A stretch of DNA of 64,000 nucleotides, from contig CANIOW010000009.1 in NCBI GenBank assembly GCA_947469285.1, positions 1 to 64,000 on the forward strand, read 5' to 3'. Both the position numbers and the translations under genes were made by a program. This DNA comes from Gammaproteobacteria bacterium (GTDB lineage: Bacteria; Pseudomonadota; Gammaproteobacteria; Steroidobacterales; Steroidobacteraceae). The notes under the pieces are model-generated. The model was not told the origin of the DNA. It did not search any database and worked only from the letters and a program-made list of their open reading frames with translations. Of the stretch, positions 1 through 6,950 are shown piece by piece; within the stretch, counting starts at the first letter, position 1, and every line of letters starts with the position of its first letter.

Positions 1-128
1 GCTTGGGTACGTACCTGCTGTACGCCGAGCAGCAAGGCAACGCTCACGGCGATGGCGAACACCGTCAGCGCGGCAGTGCCGCGGCGGTTCCACAGGCTGC
101 TAGCGGCCAGGCGTGCCAGTGCGTTCAT
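1..128 (-). CDS. ABC transporter permease, FtsX/MacB type (N-terminal part only)
   Basis: This is the first 42 codons of a membrane protein that runs off the left edge. The N-terminus has a short basic segment (residues 1-16, ending in WNRR) and one hydrophobic helix (about 18-38), the usual start of FtsX-like ABC permeases. It lies directly downstream of the ABC ATPase gene, so the two should form one transporter. The ATG at 126-128 was chosen because an earlier ATG at 140-142 reads only five codons before a TGA. That arrangement comes from a 14-bp tandem duplication. Substrate is unknown; the Zur-type operator upstream suggests metal handling (inference). Confidence 0.75.
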   Translation of the reverse strand, partial: MNALARLAASSLWNRRGTAALTVFAIAVSVALLLGVQQVRTQ

Positions 129-142
129 GCCAGTGCGTTCAT
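115..142. repeat. 14-bp perfect tandem duplication at the ATPase/permease junction
   Basis: The 14-mer gccagtgcgttcat occurs twice back to back (115-128 and 129-142). On the minus strand each copy carries an ATG. The upstream ATG (140-142) overlaps the ATPase stop TGA (139-141) in a normal ATGA junction but opens a 5-codon reading frame. That mini-frame ends in a TGA overlapping the second ATG (126-128), which starts the permease. Fourteen is not a multiple of three, so the duplication itself created the mini-frame. Confidence 0.9.
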
Positions 143-846
143 GGTAGTGCCGTGTCTGCGGCCGCCTGATTGATGGCTGCCAGCGACAGCGTGCGGTCAA
201 ACAACGGTGCCAGCGAAGTGTCATGGCTGACGAACAGCAAGGTGGCACCAGCGGCGGCCACTTCGTGCATCAGCAATGCAAGGAAAGCGGTGCGCGCATC
301 GTGGTCCAGCGCACTGGTGGGCTCATCGGCGATGATGAGTCGCGGCCGTCCGAGCAGCGCTCGGGCGGCGGCCACCCGTTGTTGCTGTCCGATCGACAGC
401 GTGGTGACCGGACGGGCGAGGAGTGCGGGGTCGGTCAGCCCCAGTGCGGAGAGTAGGCGCCGCGCTTCCTGGCCAGGGTCCGGCCCGGCGCGTTCACGCC
501 GCTGCCGGCTGAACTGCGTGGTTAACAAGACGTTGTCGAGTACCGACAAATACGGCACCAAGTTAAACCATTGGAAAATGAAGCCGAGCCTGTCGGCGCG
601 GAAATGGTCGCGTGCCGCCGCGCTCAGGGCGCCGAGGTCCTGCCCGAACAGTTGCACCGACCCTGCTGCTGGTGCGAGCACCCCGCCGATAAGACCCAGC
701 AGCGTGCTCTTGCCACTGCCGCTGGGCCCGCGTAGGAACACCCGTTCTCCCTCAGACACCACCAACGTGGGCAGTTCCAGCACGGGCGCCTGTCCGGGCC
801 ACGCATAGCGCAATGCTTGGAGATGGATGGCGGGGATGGCGTGCAT
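139..846 (-). CDS. ABC transporter ATP-binding protein, LolD/MacB-like
   Basis: A 235-residue ATPase subunit that should power the permease encoded next to it. Walker A is GPSGSGKST near residue 40, Walker B with the catalytic Glu is LIIADEP, followed by the D-loop SALD and an H-loop SHD. The signature is LSIGQ instead of LSGGQ. The start at 844-846 gives the normal family length; an in-frame ATG at 862-864 would add six residues. It lies 41 bp downstream of the TonB-dependent receptor on the same strand, so co-transcription is likely. Similar ATPase/permease pairs accompany zinc-regulated receptors in other proteobacteria (recollection of family context; the link here is inference). Confidence 0.88.
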   Translation of the reverse strand: MHAIPAIHLQALRYAWPGQAPVLELPTLVVSEGERVFLRGPSGSGKSTLLGLIGGVLAPAAGSVQLFGQDLGALSAAARDHFRADRLGFIFQWFNLVPYLSVLDNVLLTTQFSRQRRERAGPDPGQEARRLLSALGLTDPALLARPVTTLSIGQQQRVAAARALLGRPRLIIADEPTSALDHDARTAFLALLMHEVAAAGATLLFVSHDTSLAPLFDRTLSLAAINQAAADTALP

Positions 847-887
847 GTGCCCATTCTGACCCATCCCGGGGCTGTCGGGTTCCCGTC

Positions 888-3002
888 TTAGAACTGCACC
901 CGGACGCCGACGGTCAGTCCTCGTGCCGGCAACGGGACGTACTCCTTGAGCACGGAGGTGTGACGCCGCAGGTCGCGGTTGAGCAAATTGTTGACGCGCA
1001 GGAAGATGGTGGTGTCCAGACCCCCCCACGTGCCACCCCAGTTGAGATCACCATTCGTCGCCAGTGCCGCCCGTGTGGTTGGTTCGTAGGCAGCCACGCG
1101 GTCCTGTCGTTGGCTCCATTGCAGCTCAAGGTGCGCAGACCACGGGCCGCGCTGATGCTGCAACGCCGCGGTGAGTCGCAGCGGTGGCATCAGCGGCAGG
1201 TCGTTGCCGTGCTTGAGTCGGCCGCGGACCAGGTCACCCGCAAGGCGTAGTTCATAGCCGCTACGCTGGCTGTTGTCGCGGTGGTGCGTCGTGTCGTGGG
1301 CGTTGCCATGGGCGTTGCCGTGGTTGGCGAAGGGCAAAATCCATTCCACTTCCAGGCCGGTAAATAAGGCATCGCCTTGGCGGTAGCGAAATACTCCCAG
1401 TCCGTCGGTCACCAGTTGGGTGGGTTCTAAGTAGAGGTAGTCGTGAAAGTCTTGCGCGAAGACGCCGGCGGACCATCGAGCGGTGTCAGTGTTGCCGCCA
1501 CGCAGCGTTAAATCTAGCGTGTTAGCGGTTTCCTTGCCGAGACTCGCATTGCCTATTTCGAAATGCCCGACGGCGACATGTGGCCCATACGCAAAGAGCT
1601 CAGTCGCTCCTGGCAAACGCTGCGAACGAGTGACCTGCAGCGCTCCATTGAGGGTGTCGCTGACGACCCAGACCATGCCGGCGGCCAGGCCCAGTGAGGT
1701 GCCGCTGCGCGTGGCCGTGGGGACGCTGATGCGTTGTTGCTCCACACGCGCACCGAACTCCAGCGTGCCCGGCGTGATGGGGAGTTCTTCGAAGATGAAG
1801 AGCGCGGCATTCTGCGTAGTGGATGGTGGTACGAAGGCCTCGGTGCCTGCCGCCAGCAGCTCCGCCTGCCGCCATTGCAAGCCTAAGGTGCCCCGCAACG
1901 TACCGAGGGTGTGGTCCGCCATGAGGCGCAGGTCCTGCGCCGTATTATCGAAACGCGTGCCCATCGCACCATCCGCTTCCAGTTCTGCATGTCGGTAGCG
2001 GTTCCAGGCGCCGCGTAGGCGCCACGCCGTGACGTGGCTGTCGAGTGGGCGATATTCGCCCCGCAGGTCTAAGCGGGTCTGTGCCATATCAATGGCCGGG
2101 CCATTTTCCACCAGCCACTCGGTGGCGCCCATGATCGGCTCTGCCGCAGGCCCGGGAATGCCATAGAGCGACTCATAGCGGCTGAGCGCCACGCCGAGGA
2201 AACCCTGATCGCCGATCCAAGAAACGCCCATCGCGCCGCCACGCGAGGCGCTTGCGCTGTTGGGCAGTCGGCCGCGGGTGGCATCCTGGAGGCCTGCACT
2301 CGCCAGCGTTGCGCGCAATGCCGGCGTTAGCGCTTCCCCGGGAATGCGCAGGTTGCCGGTGTGGCGCTGAAAGCCGTCAAAGTGAAACGCGAACGGCCCA
2401 GCACCAGCGTCTGCTCTGGCGGCCACTGAACGTTCCGCCAGTGCCGTGTCCCCGCGGATTTCGGCGGCGCCACTGAAATCTTCGGTCCGTTCACTGGGAA
2501 TGCGATGCGTCACCACGTTGACCAGGCCACCCACCGCACCATTGCCATACAACAGCGTGGCGGGCCCTTTTAGAATCTCGATCTGGTCTGCCGCCAACCC
2601 ATCGATGCTGACGGCGTGGTCGGCTGACAAGGCGGAGGCATCGAGTGCGTCGGCGCCGTCTTCCAGCATCAGCACGCGCTCGCCCGATTGTCCACGGATG
2701 ATCGGCCGACTGGCGGCGGCCCCGAAGTAGGAGCCGGTGACACCGAGACTGGAAGCGACCGTTTCGCCGAGGCTGGCCCCCATCATCCGCTGGAGCGCTT
2801 CACCGGCGAGTACGGTCACCGGTTGCGCCACATCCAACGGTGATTCGCGCAGTGCGGAGGCCGTGACGATCACCTCGTCGGCATCGTGTTCGGAGCGTGA
2901 ATCTAGGTCAGCTGGTGCGCTGCTGACCGGCGCTGACCAGAGACAGACGGCGAGTAACGCAGGTGCGCTGATACCGGTGGTAATCAATGTTGTACGGGAC
3001 AT
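888..3002 (-). CDS. TonB-dependent outer-membrane receptor, ZnuD-like (predicted zinc or metal uptake)
   Basis: A 704-residue outer-membrane receptor: signal peptide (about 1-30), a TonB-box-like VIVTAS segment near 45, a plug domain with RGQSGERV and the LKGPATLLYG...GGLVNVV plug signature, then a 22-strand-type barrel ending in aromatic VQF. A loop near 1265-1330 is rich in histidine (NHGNAHGNAHDTTHH), as in zinc-scavenging ZnuD receptors. The ATG at 3000-3002 has GAGG seven bases upstream; a GTG at 3012-3014 would add four residues. It follows the small secreted protein gene and precedes the ABC genes. Control by Zur is inferred from the operator at 3351-3365. Heme or another metal remains possible. 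Confidence 0.88.
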   Translation of the reverse strand: MSRTTLITTGISAPALLAVCLWSAPVSSAPADLDSRSEHDADEVIVTASALRESPLDVAQPVTVLAGEALQRMMGASLGETVASSLGVTGSYFGAAASRPIIRGQSGERVLMLEDGADALDASALSADHAVSIDGLAADQIEILKGPATLLYGNGAVGGLVNVVTHRIPSERTEDFSGAAEIRGDTALAERSVAARADAGAGPFAFHFDGFQRHTGNLRIPGEALTPALRATLASAGLQDATRGRLPNSASASRGGAMGVSWIGDQGFLGVALSRYESLYGIPGPAAEPIMGATEWLVENGPAIDMAQTRLDLRGEYRPLDSHVTAWRLRGAWNRYRHAELEADGAMGTRFDNTAQDLRLMADHTLGTLRGTLGLQWRQAELLAAGTEAFVPPSTTQNAALFIFEELPITPGTLEFGARVEQQRISVPTATRSGTSLGLAAGMVWVVSDTLNGALQVTRSQRLPGATELFAYGPHVAVGHFEIGNASLGKETANTLDLTLRGGNTDTARWSAGVFAQDFHDYLYLEPTQLVTDGLGVFRYRQGDALFTGLEVEWILPFANHGNAHGNAHDTTHHRDNSQRSGYELRLAGDLVRGRLKHGNDLPLMPPLRLTAALQHQRGPWSAHLELQWSQRQDRVAAYEPTTRAALATNGDLNWGGTWGGLDTTIFLRVNNLLNRDLRRHTSVLKEYVPLPARGLTVGVRVQF

Positions 3003-3031
3003 GGGCGGCCTCACAGACGAAATACCAGAGA

Positions 3032-3049
3032 GCGACCCCGGGGGGTCGC
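3032..3049 (-). other. Strong intercistronic hairpin before the receptor gene
   Basis: GCGACCCC and GGGGTCGC form an 8-bp perfect stem with a 2-nt nominal loop, placed between the end of the small secreted protein gene (3062) and the receptor start (3002). No T-run follows on the minus strand, so it does not look like an intrinsic terminator. It may shield the downstream message or adjust the expression ratio of the two genes (inference). Confidence 0.5.
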
Positions 3050-3061
3050 ACAGGGTGAGCG

Positions 3062-3349
3062 TCAGGCGTGAGGCGGTGCGCGGGAGGCGTAGGGTGCGCG
3101 TGTAGCGACAAGTGGCGCGGCGGCTGCGACCGGTCCCAAAAAGTCATTGAACGGCGCGGGTAAGAACAGCACCGGTCCGTGCATGGGCGGTGGTGCTCCC
3201 CGTTCGATGCCAGCACAGAGCTCGCAGACGGCATGTGCTGCATGGCTGGAGCTGGTCGCCACCGGGTGCACGTGCACCGCCGATAGCCACAGCCAGCTGA
3301 GCAAGGCCAAAGCCAGCAGTGCAGTCCAGCGGGGAGAGGCAGATCGCAT
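3062..3349 (-). CDS. Small secreted His/Cys-rich protein, DUF2946-like
   Basis: A 95-residue protein with a signal-peptide-like N-terminus (basic SPRW, then a Leu/Ala helix to about residue 24), followed by potential metal ligands HVHP, HAAH and CELC. This composition resembles the DUF2946 group of small proteins found near metal-regulated TonB receptors; the family match is from memory and not certain. It is the first gene of the predicted zinc operon, 59 bp before the receptor. The start codon lies one base from a Zur-like operator that contains a TATCAT hexamer, and there is no Shine-Dalgarno, so the mRNA may be leaderless. Confidence 0.6.
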   Translation of the reverse strand: MRSASPRWTALLALALLSWLWLSAVHVHPVATSSSHAAHAVCELCAGIERGAPPPMHGPVLFLPAPFNDFLGPVAAAAPLVATRAPYASRAPPHA

Positions 3350-3350
3350 A

Positions 3351-3365
3351 TGTTACATGATAACA
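3351..3365 (-). promoter_or_regulatory. Zur-like operator overlapping the -10 of the metal-uptake operon
   Basis: TGTTACATGATAACA is an inverted repeat with arms TGTTA/TAACA and matches 13 of 15 positions of the enterobacterial Zur core TGTTATAwTATAACA. Read on the minus strand it contains TATCAT (5/6 to TATAAT) at -13 to -8 from the start codon of the small secreted protein. Zur binding would therefore cover the promoter. It sits in the 62-bp gap shared with holA, so an effect on holA is possible but unsupported. Confidence 0.65.
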
Positions 3366-3411
3366 CAGATGCCGCATCCCACCGAGCGCCGGTCAATGGC
3401 ACACTGTGCGT

Positions 3412-4476
3412 ATGCGCTTGCTCCCTGATGCTCTGACCCGTGACCTGCAGCGGTCCCTCGGGCACGCTTATCTCGTCGCCGGCGCCGAACCGCTGTTGGT
3501 GGAAGAAGCCACCGATGCCATCCGTGCTGCCGCCCGCGCGCAGGGTTTTACCGGCCGCGATGTGTTTGTGGTCGACCGCGGCTTCGAATGGGGCGCTATC
3601 CTGCAAGAAACGCAGGCCATGTCCCTGTTTGCCGACCGCCGCATTCTTGAAATCCGTTTGCCGACGCCGAAGCCCGGAGTGGAGGGTGGTCGCGTGCTGG
3701 CGCAACTGGCAGCGGAGCCCATCCCCGATTTTCTTATCTTGGTGATCACCTCCGGCCTCGACTGGGCGGAACGCAAGACCAGTTGGGTCAAGGCTTTCGA
3801 GGACCGCGCGGTGTTCGTCGACATCGAGCCCGTGCCGACGGAAAAGCTGCCAGCGTGGATCACGCAGCGGTTGTCACGTCACGGGTTACAGCCGGAAGAC
3901 GGGGCGGCGGAACTCCTCGCTGAGCGCTGTGAAGGCAACCTGGTGTCCGCTCATCAGGAGATCGGGCGACTGGCGCTGGTGCTGGGAGGCGAGCCGCAAA
4001 CGCCGCGTGCGCTGTCGGTGGATGCGGTGGCAGATTCGGTGGCGCGCAGCGCCCGTTTCAGTTTGCTGCAACTGGGTGAGGCTGCGCTCGCGGGCGATGC
4101 GCCCCGCGCACTGCGAATTCTGGAGGGTTTACGCAGCGAGGGTGAAGAGCCCACGCTGGTGCTGTGGACGCTGGCTGAAGAAATACGGGCCGTGCTGCAG
4201 TTCAACCCGAACGCGGACCGCGGCGCACCGATGCGTACTTGGCGTGGCGGCCCGCGCCGCCAGCGGGCACTGGCTCAGGCGGCAAAGCGTCTCGGCCGTG
4301 AACGCGCACGTCTCTACCAGATGCTGCAGTTCGCCGGCCATGCAGACCTGCTGGTGAAAGGCGTGCGCCCGGGCGATGCTTGGGGCGCCTTTGCGCGCCT
4401 GGCGGCGGCGCTGGCCGGCGCACCGGTGCCATTGTCGCTGCCGACCAGTCTGGTGCGAGGCGGCAGTGCGGCCTGA
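3412..4476 (+). CDS. holA: DNA polymerase III subunit delta
   Basis: The 354-residue delta subunit of the clamp loader opens the beta sliding clamp. The N-terminus matches the family pattern (LQRSLGHAYLVAGAEPLLVEEA near residues 12-33), and the length is close to the E. coli 343. The ATG at 3412 was preferred to the in-frame GTG at 3406 by family length; neither has a clear Shine-Dalgarno. In many gammaproteobacteria lptE and leuS lie just upstream; here the neighbour is the divergent metal operon, so this junction is a rearrangement point. The end overlaps nadD by 11 bp. Confidence 0.93.
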   Translation: MRLLPDALTRDLQRSLGHAYLVAGAEPLLVEEATDAIRAAARAQGFTGRDVFVVDRGFEWGAILQETQAMSLFADRRILEIRLPTPKPGVEGGRVLAQLAAEPIPDFLILVITSGLDWAERKTSWVKAFEDRAVFVDIEPVPTEKLPAWITQRLSRHGLQPEDGAAELLAERCEGNLVSAHQEIGRLALVLGGEPQTPRALSVDAVADSVARSARFSLLQLGEAALAGDAPRALRILEGLRSEGEEPTLVLWTLAEEIRAVLQFNPNADRGAPMRTWRGGPRRQRALAQAAKRLGRERARLYQMLQFAGHADLLVKGVRPGDAWGAFARLAAALAGAPVPLSLPTSLVRGGSAA

Positions 4477-5152
4477 AGCGCTCACCCCCACGCGCAGCCA
4501 CCTATCCGGAGCGGTAGGTATCTTCGGCGGTACGTTTGATCCCATTCACTATGGGCATTTGCGCACGGCCTACGAGATTTTGCGCGCGCTGGACCTGACG
4601 GAGCTGCGGTTTTTGCCTGCCGGCCAACCACCGCACCGTGCGGGGACGTTTGCGCCACCAGAACTGCGTCTGGCCATGGTGCGTGCGGCCGTGGCCGGGC
4701 TGGAAGGTTTTGTGGTGGACGACCGTGAGATCCGTAAGCAGACGCCCTCCTACACCGTCGAGACGCTTGCGGAATTGCGTACCGAATTGGGGCCGCGGCC
4801 GCTGTGTCTGGTGGTGGGTATGGATGCCTTCCTGGGACTGCCCAAGTGGTACCACTGGGAGCGCCTGTTGGAACTGGCGCATTTGGTGGTGGCCCACCGG
4901 CCTGGTTGGGTGGCCCCGACCGCGGGCCCCTTGGGCGAATTGCTGGCCTTGTGGGGCACAAAAACGCCGATGGACCTGCACGCTGCCCCGGCGGGACGTA
5001 TCCTTGTGCAGGCGGTGACGCAACTGGAAATCTCCTCGACTGACATGCGCGCCTTGCTCGCTGCAGGAGGGGACCCCCGGTTCCTGATGCCGGATGCCGT
5101 TCGTGAAGTTCTGGTCGGGTCCGGGCTCTATGCCCATGCCAAGCCGCGCTGA
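4466..5152 (+). CDS. nadD: Nicotinate-nucleotide adenylyltransferase
   Basis: Transfers AMP from ATP to nicotinate mononucleotide, giving deamido-NAD in NAD synthesis. It shows the nucleotidyltransferase motif GGTFDPIHYGH (about residues 21-31) and the C-terminal ISSTDMR motif (about 189-195). The GTG at 4466 is preceded by GAGG with a 5-base spacer and gives 228 residues, a normal size. It overlaps the holA end by 11 bp, so translation is probably coupled. The holA-nadD-rsfS-rlmH order is conserved in gammaproteobacteria. Confidence 0.94.
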   Translation: MRPEALTPTRSHLSGAVGIFGGTFDPIHYGHLRTAYEILRALDLTELRFLPAGQPPHRAGTFAPPELRLAMVRAAVAGLEGFVVDDREIRKQTPSYTVETLAELRTELGPRPLCLVVGMDAFLGLPKWYHWERLLELAHLVVAHRPGWVAPTAGPLGELLALWGTKTPMDLHAAPAGRILVQAVTQLEISSTDMRALLAAGGDPRFLMPDAVREVLVGSGLYAHAKPR

Positions 5153-5182
5153 GCTCTTTTTCTTCTGTCATCGAGGATCTGG

Positions 5183-5809
5183 ATGATCACTACCCCTAAA
5201 ACCGCTGCTCGCCCCAAAGCCGTGAAAAAGAAAGTCGCGAAAAAGCCCGCCGCCGTAGCCCTGCCGAAGCCGGCTGCCAAGGCAAAAGTGACCGCCAAAG
5301 CCGCACCCGCTACCAAGGCAAAAGCGCCAGCCAAGGCCAAGCCGGCTGCCAAGGTGGCCGCCAAGGCAAAAGTCCCTGCCAAGGCCAAGGCGAAAGCGCC
5401 AGCCAAGGCCAAGACCAAGGCCAAGGCCAAGACCAAGGCCAAGACGACGGCGGCACCCTCGCGGCTGGAGATACTGACCCGTTTGGCGGTAGGTGCTCTG
5501 GAAGACATGAAAGCGCAAAACCTGCGCATTATCGACGTGCGTGGACGCATGGATGTGGCAGACACGCTGGTGGTGGCTTCTGGCACCTCCGACCGCCATG
5601 TGAAATCGCTGGCCGCGGCCGTGGTGGACAAGGCCAAACGTGCCGGTTATCAACCCTATGGGGTCGAAGGTGAACGTGGCGGAGACTGGGTGCTGGTCGA
5701 CCTGCATGAAGTGATCGTGCATGTGATGCTGCCGGCAGTGCGTGAGTTCTATGCGCTTGAAAAGCTCTGGGAAGCACCGGCCGCACGCGCTGCCGTGCCG
5801 CAGGCATAG
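5183..5809 (+). CDS. rsfS: Ribosomal silencing factor RsfS with a long Lys/Ala-rich N-terminal tail
   Basis: RsfS binds protein L14 of the large subunit and blocks subunit joining during starvation. The conserved domain occupies about residues 93-197 (IIDVRGRMDVADTLVVASGT... and GDWVLVDLHEVIVHV). Before it lies a tail of about 92 residues made almost only of Lys, Ala and Pro (KAKAPAKAK-type repeats), absent from standard RsfS of 105-115 residues and reminiscent of histone H1-like or AlgP-type tails. The ATG at 5183 has GAGGA upstream. An internal start just before the domain would be CTG or worse, so the tail is probably translated. Confidence 0.92.
   Translation: MITTPKTAARPKAVKKKVAKKPAAVALPKPAAKAKVTAKAAPATKAKAPAKAKPAAKVAAKAKVPAKAKAKAPAKAKTKAKAKTKAKTTAAPSRLEILTRLAVGALEDMKAQNLRIIDVRGRMDVADTLVVASGTSDRHVKSLAAAVVDKAKRAGYQPYGVEGERGGDWVLVDLHEVIVHVMLPAVREFYALEKLWEAPAARAAVPQA
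5211..5452 (+). repeat. Imperfect repeats encoding the Lys/Ala tail of RsfS
   Basis: Short units of the type gccaaggcaaaa / gccaaggccaag recur in frame across this stretch and encode KAKA/PAKAK motifs. The array lies wholly inside rsfS and is prone to expansion or contraction in multiples of three. The reverse strand gives Gly/Leu-rich reading frames that are artefacts. Confidence 0.8.
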
Positions 5810-5817
5810 GCCCTTCG

Positions 5818-6303
5818 GTGCGGGTGCGCGTGCTGGCGGCAGGCACGCGCCTGCCCCGGTGGATCGACGAGGGCTTCACCGAATATGCCGGCCGTTTGAC
5901 CGGCGAAGTGCGCATGGAGCTGCGGGAGATTCCCGTGACCGCACGCCACGGGAACGATCTGGTGCGGGCGCGAGCCGAAGAGGGCAAACGCATGTTGGCA
6001 GCCATTGACCCTGGAACCTATGTGGTGGCGCTGGAGGTGGGCGGTAAAGCGCATACCACCGAGGCCTTGGCGCGTTGGTTGGCGGCCCGCTTGCAGGATG
6101 GACGCGACCTGGCTTTTTTGATCGGCGGGCCCGATGGGCTCGACCCTGCCTGCACCCAACGCGCTGAAGCCACCTGGTCACTGTCGCCACTCACTTTGCC
6201 GCACGGGTTAGCCCGGGTGGTGTTGGCGGAGGCGGTGTATCGCGCCTTTAGCGTGCTGAAAGGCCACCCTTATCACCGTGCGGGCTCACCTTCCGCTGCT
6301 TGA
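5818..6303 (+). CDS. rlmH: 23S rRNA pseudouridine-1915 N3-methyltransferase
   Basis: A 161-residue SPOUT methyltransferase that methylates pseudouridine 1915 in helix 69 of 23S rRNA. The knotted SAM site is seen at FLIGGPDGL (about 100-108), and the C-terminal HPYHRA (about 150-155) is the family signature. It starts at GTG 5818, eight bases after rsfS, without a strong ribosome-binding site. Length is close to the E. coli 155. Part of the nadD-rsfS-rlmH-maf run. Confidence 0.94.
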   Translation: MRVRVLAAGTRLPRWIDEGFTEYAGRLTGEVRMELREIPVTARHGNDLVRARAEEGKRMLAAIDPGTYVVALEVGGKAHTTEALARWLAARLQDGRDLAFLIGGPDGLDPACTQRAEATWSLSPLTLPHGLARVVLAEAVYRAFSVLKGHPYHRAGSPSAA

Positions 6304-6326
6304 CGCCGACTACCGAGGAGACCTAC

Positions 6327-6950
6327 TTGAACGCGCCCGTCCTGCTGTTGGCCTCCGCTTCGCCGCGGCGCCGTGAACTCCTGCTCCAAATCGGTGTCAC
6401 TCCACAGGTATGGCCGGCGGATATCGATGAGACCGTGCGTGCTGGCGAGGCGCCACAGGATTATGTGCTGCGACTGGCGCGTGGCAAGGCCGAAGCAGTG
6501 TGGACGGCGAGTGCTGGGCAATGGCCAGTGCTGGCGGCTGACACCAGCGTGGTGTGCGGCCAGGAGATACTCGGTAAGCCGGCGGACCGCGCGGCGCTGG
6601 TGCGCATGCTGTTACGGCTCGCTTCCCGCCCGCACGAGGTACTGACGGCCGTGGCATTGCGCACTGCGGAAGGTTTGCGCACCGCGTTGTCGGTGAGTGA
6701 AGTGACTTTTCGGAGCCTGAAGCGCGAAGAGATCGAACGTTACTGGGACACCGGCGAGCCGGCAGACAAGGCGGGAGGGTATGCGGTGCAGGGAATTGGA
6801 GCCATGTTCATCAGTCGCCTGCAGGGCAGTTATTCCGGCGTGATGGGTTTGCCGCTGTATGAAACTGCACAGTTGCTGCAGGCCGCTGGTATTGCCACAG
6901 CGCTCTCGGCAGCGATTCCCGCCATGCCGGCATCTGCGAGCTCGCCGTGA
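6327..6950 (+). CDS. Maf-family nucleoside triphosphate pyrophosphatase (YhdE-like)
   Basis: Hydrolyses non-canonical or surplus dTTP/UTP-type nucleotides to monophosphates (family knowledge). The substrate loop SASPRR is at residues 10-15, the likely catalytic Asp at 72 in AADTSVV, and LGKP follows. The TTG at 6327 was chosen because GAGGAG lies six bases upstream and the protein then begins like other Maf proteins (207 residues); an in-frame TTG at 6300 lacks a ribosome-binding site. The stop overlaps the rng start (GTGA). The maf-rng-yhdP order matches yhdE-rng-yhdP of E. coli. Confidence 0.92.
   Translation: MNAPVLLLASASPRRRELLLQIGVTPQVWPADIDETVRAGEAPQDYVLRLARGKAEAVWTASAGQWPVLAADTSVVCGQEILGKPADRAALVRMLLRLASRPHEVLTAVALRTAEGLRTALSVSEVTFRSLKREEIERYWDTGEPADKAGGYAVQGIGAMFISRLQGSYSGVMGLPLYETAQLLQAAGIATALSAAIPAMPASASSP

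Noticed and set aside
170-808. 212-codon open frame on the plus strand
   Set aside because: It lies antisense to the ABC ATPase, whose Walker and signature motifs are intact; the frame has low-complexity Ser/Arg composition typical of GC-rich shadows.
1483-1998. 171-codon open frame on the plus strand
   Set aside because: Antisense to the TonB receptor barrel; no recognisable motif or start context.
3362-3411. TTGACC at 3391-3396 (minus strand) as -35 of the metal operon
   Set aside because: It is 28 bp from the TATCAT hexamer, too far for a sigma-70 promoter.
4376-4465. Longer N-terminus for nadD starting at 4376
   Set aside because: The extra segment is Arg/Cys/Trp-rich, lies inside holA and is absent from NadD proteins; GTG 4466 has a good ribosome-binding site.
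5211-5452. Short repeats considered as a CRISPR-like array
   Set aside because: Units are about 12 bp, have no constant spacers and stay in the rsfS frame, so they are a coding repeat.
5168-5722. Long Gly/Leu-rich reading frame on the minus strand across the rsfS tail
   Set aside because: It is the shadow of the Lys/Ala repeat array read on the other strand; no ribosome-binding site and rsfS is clearly the real gene.
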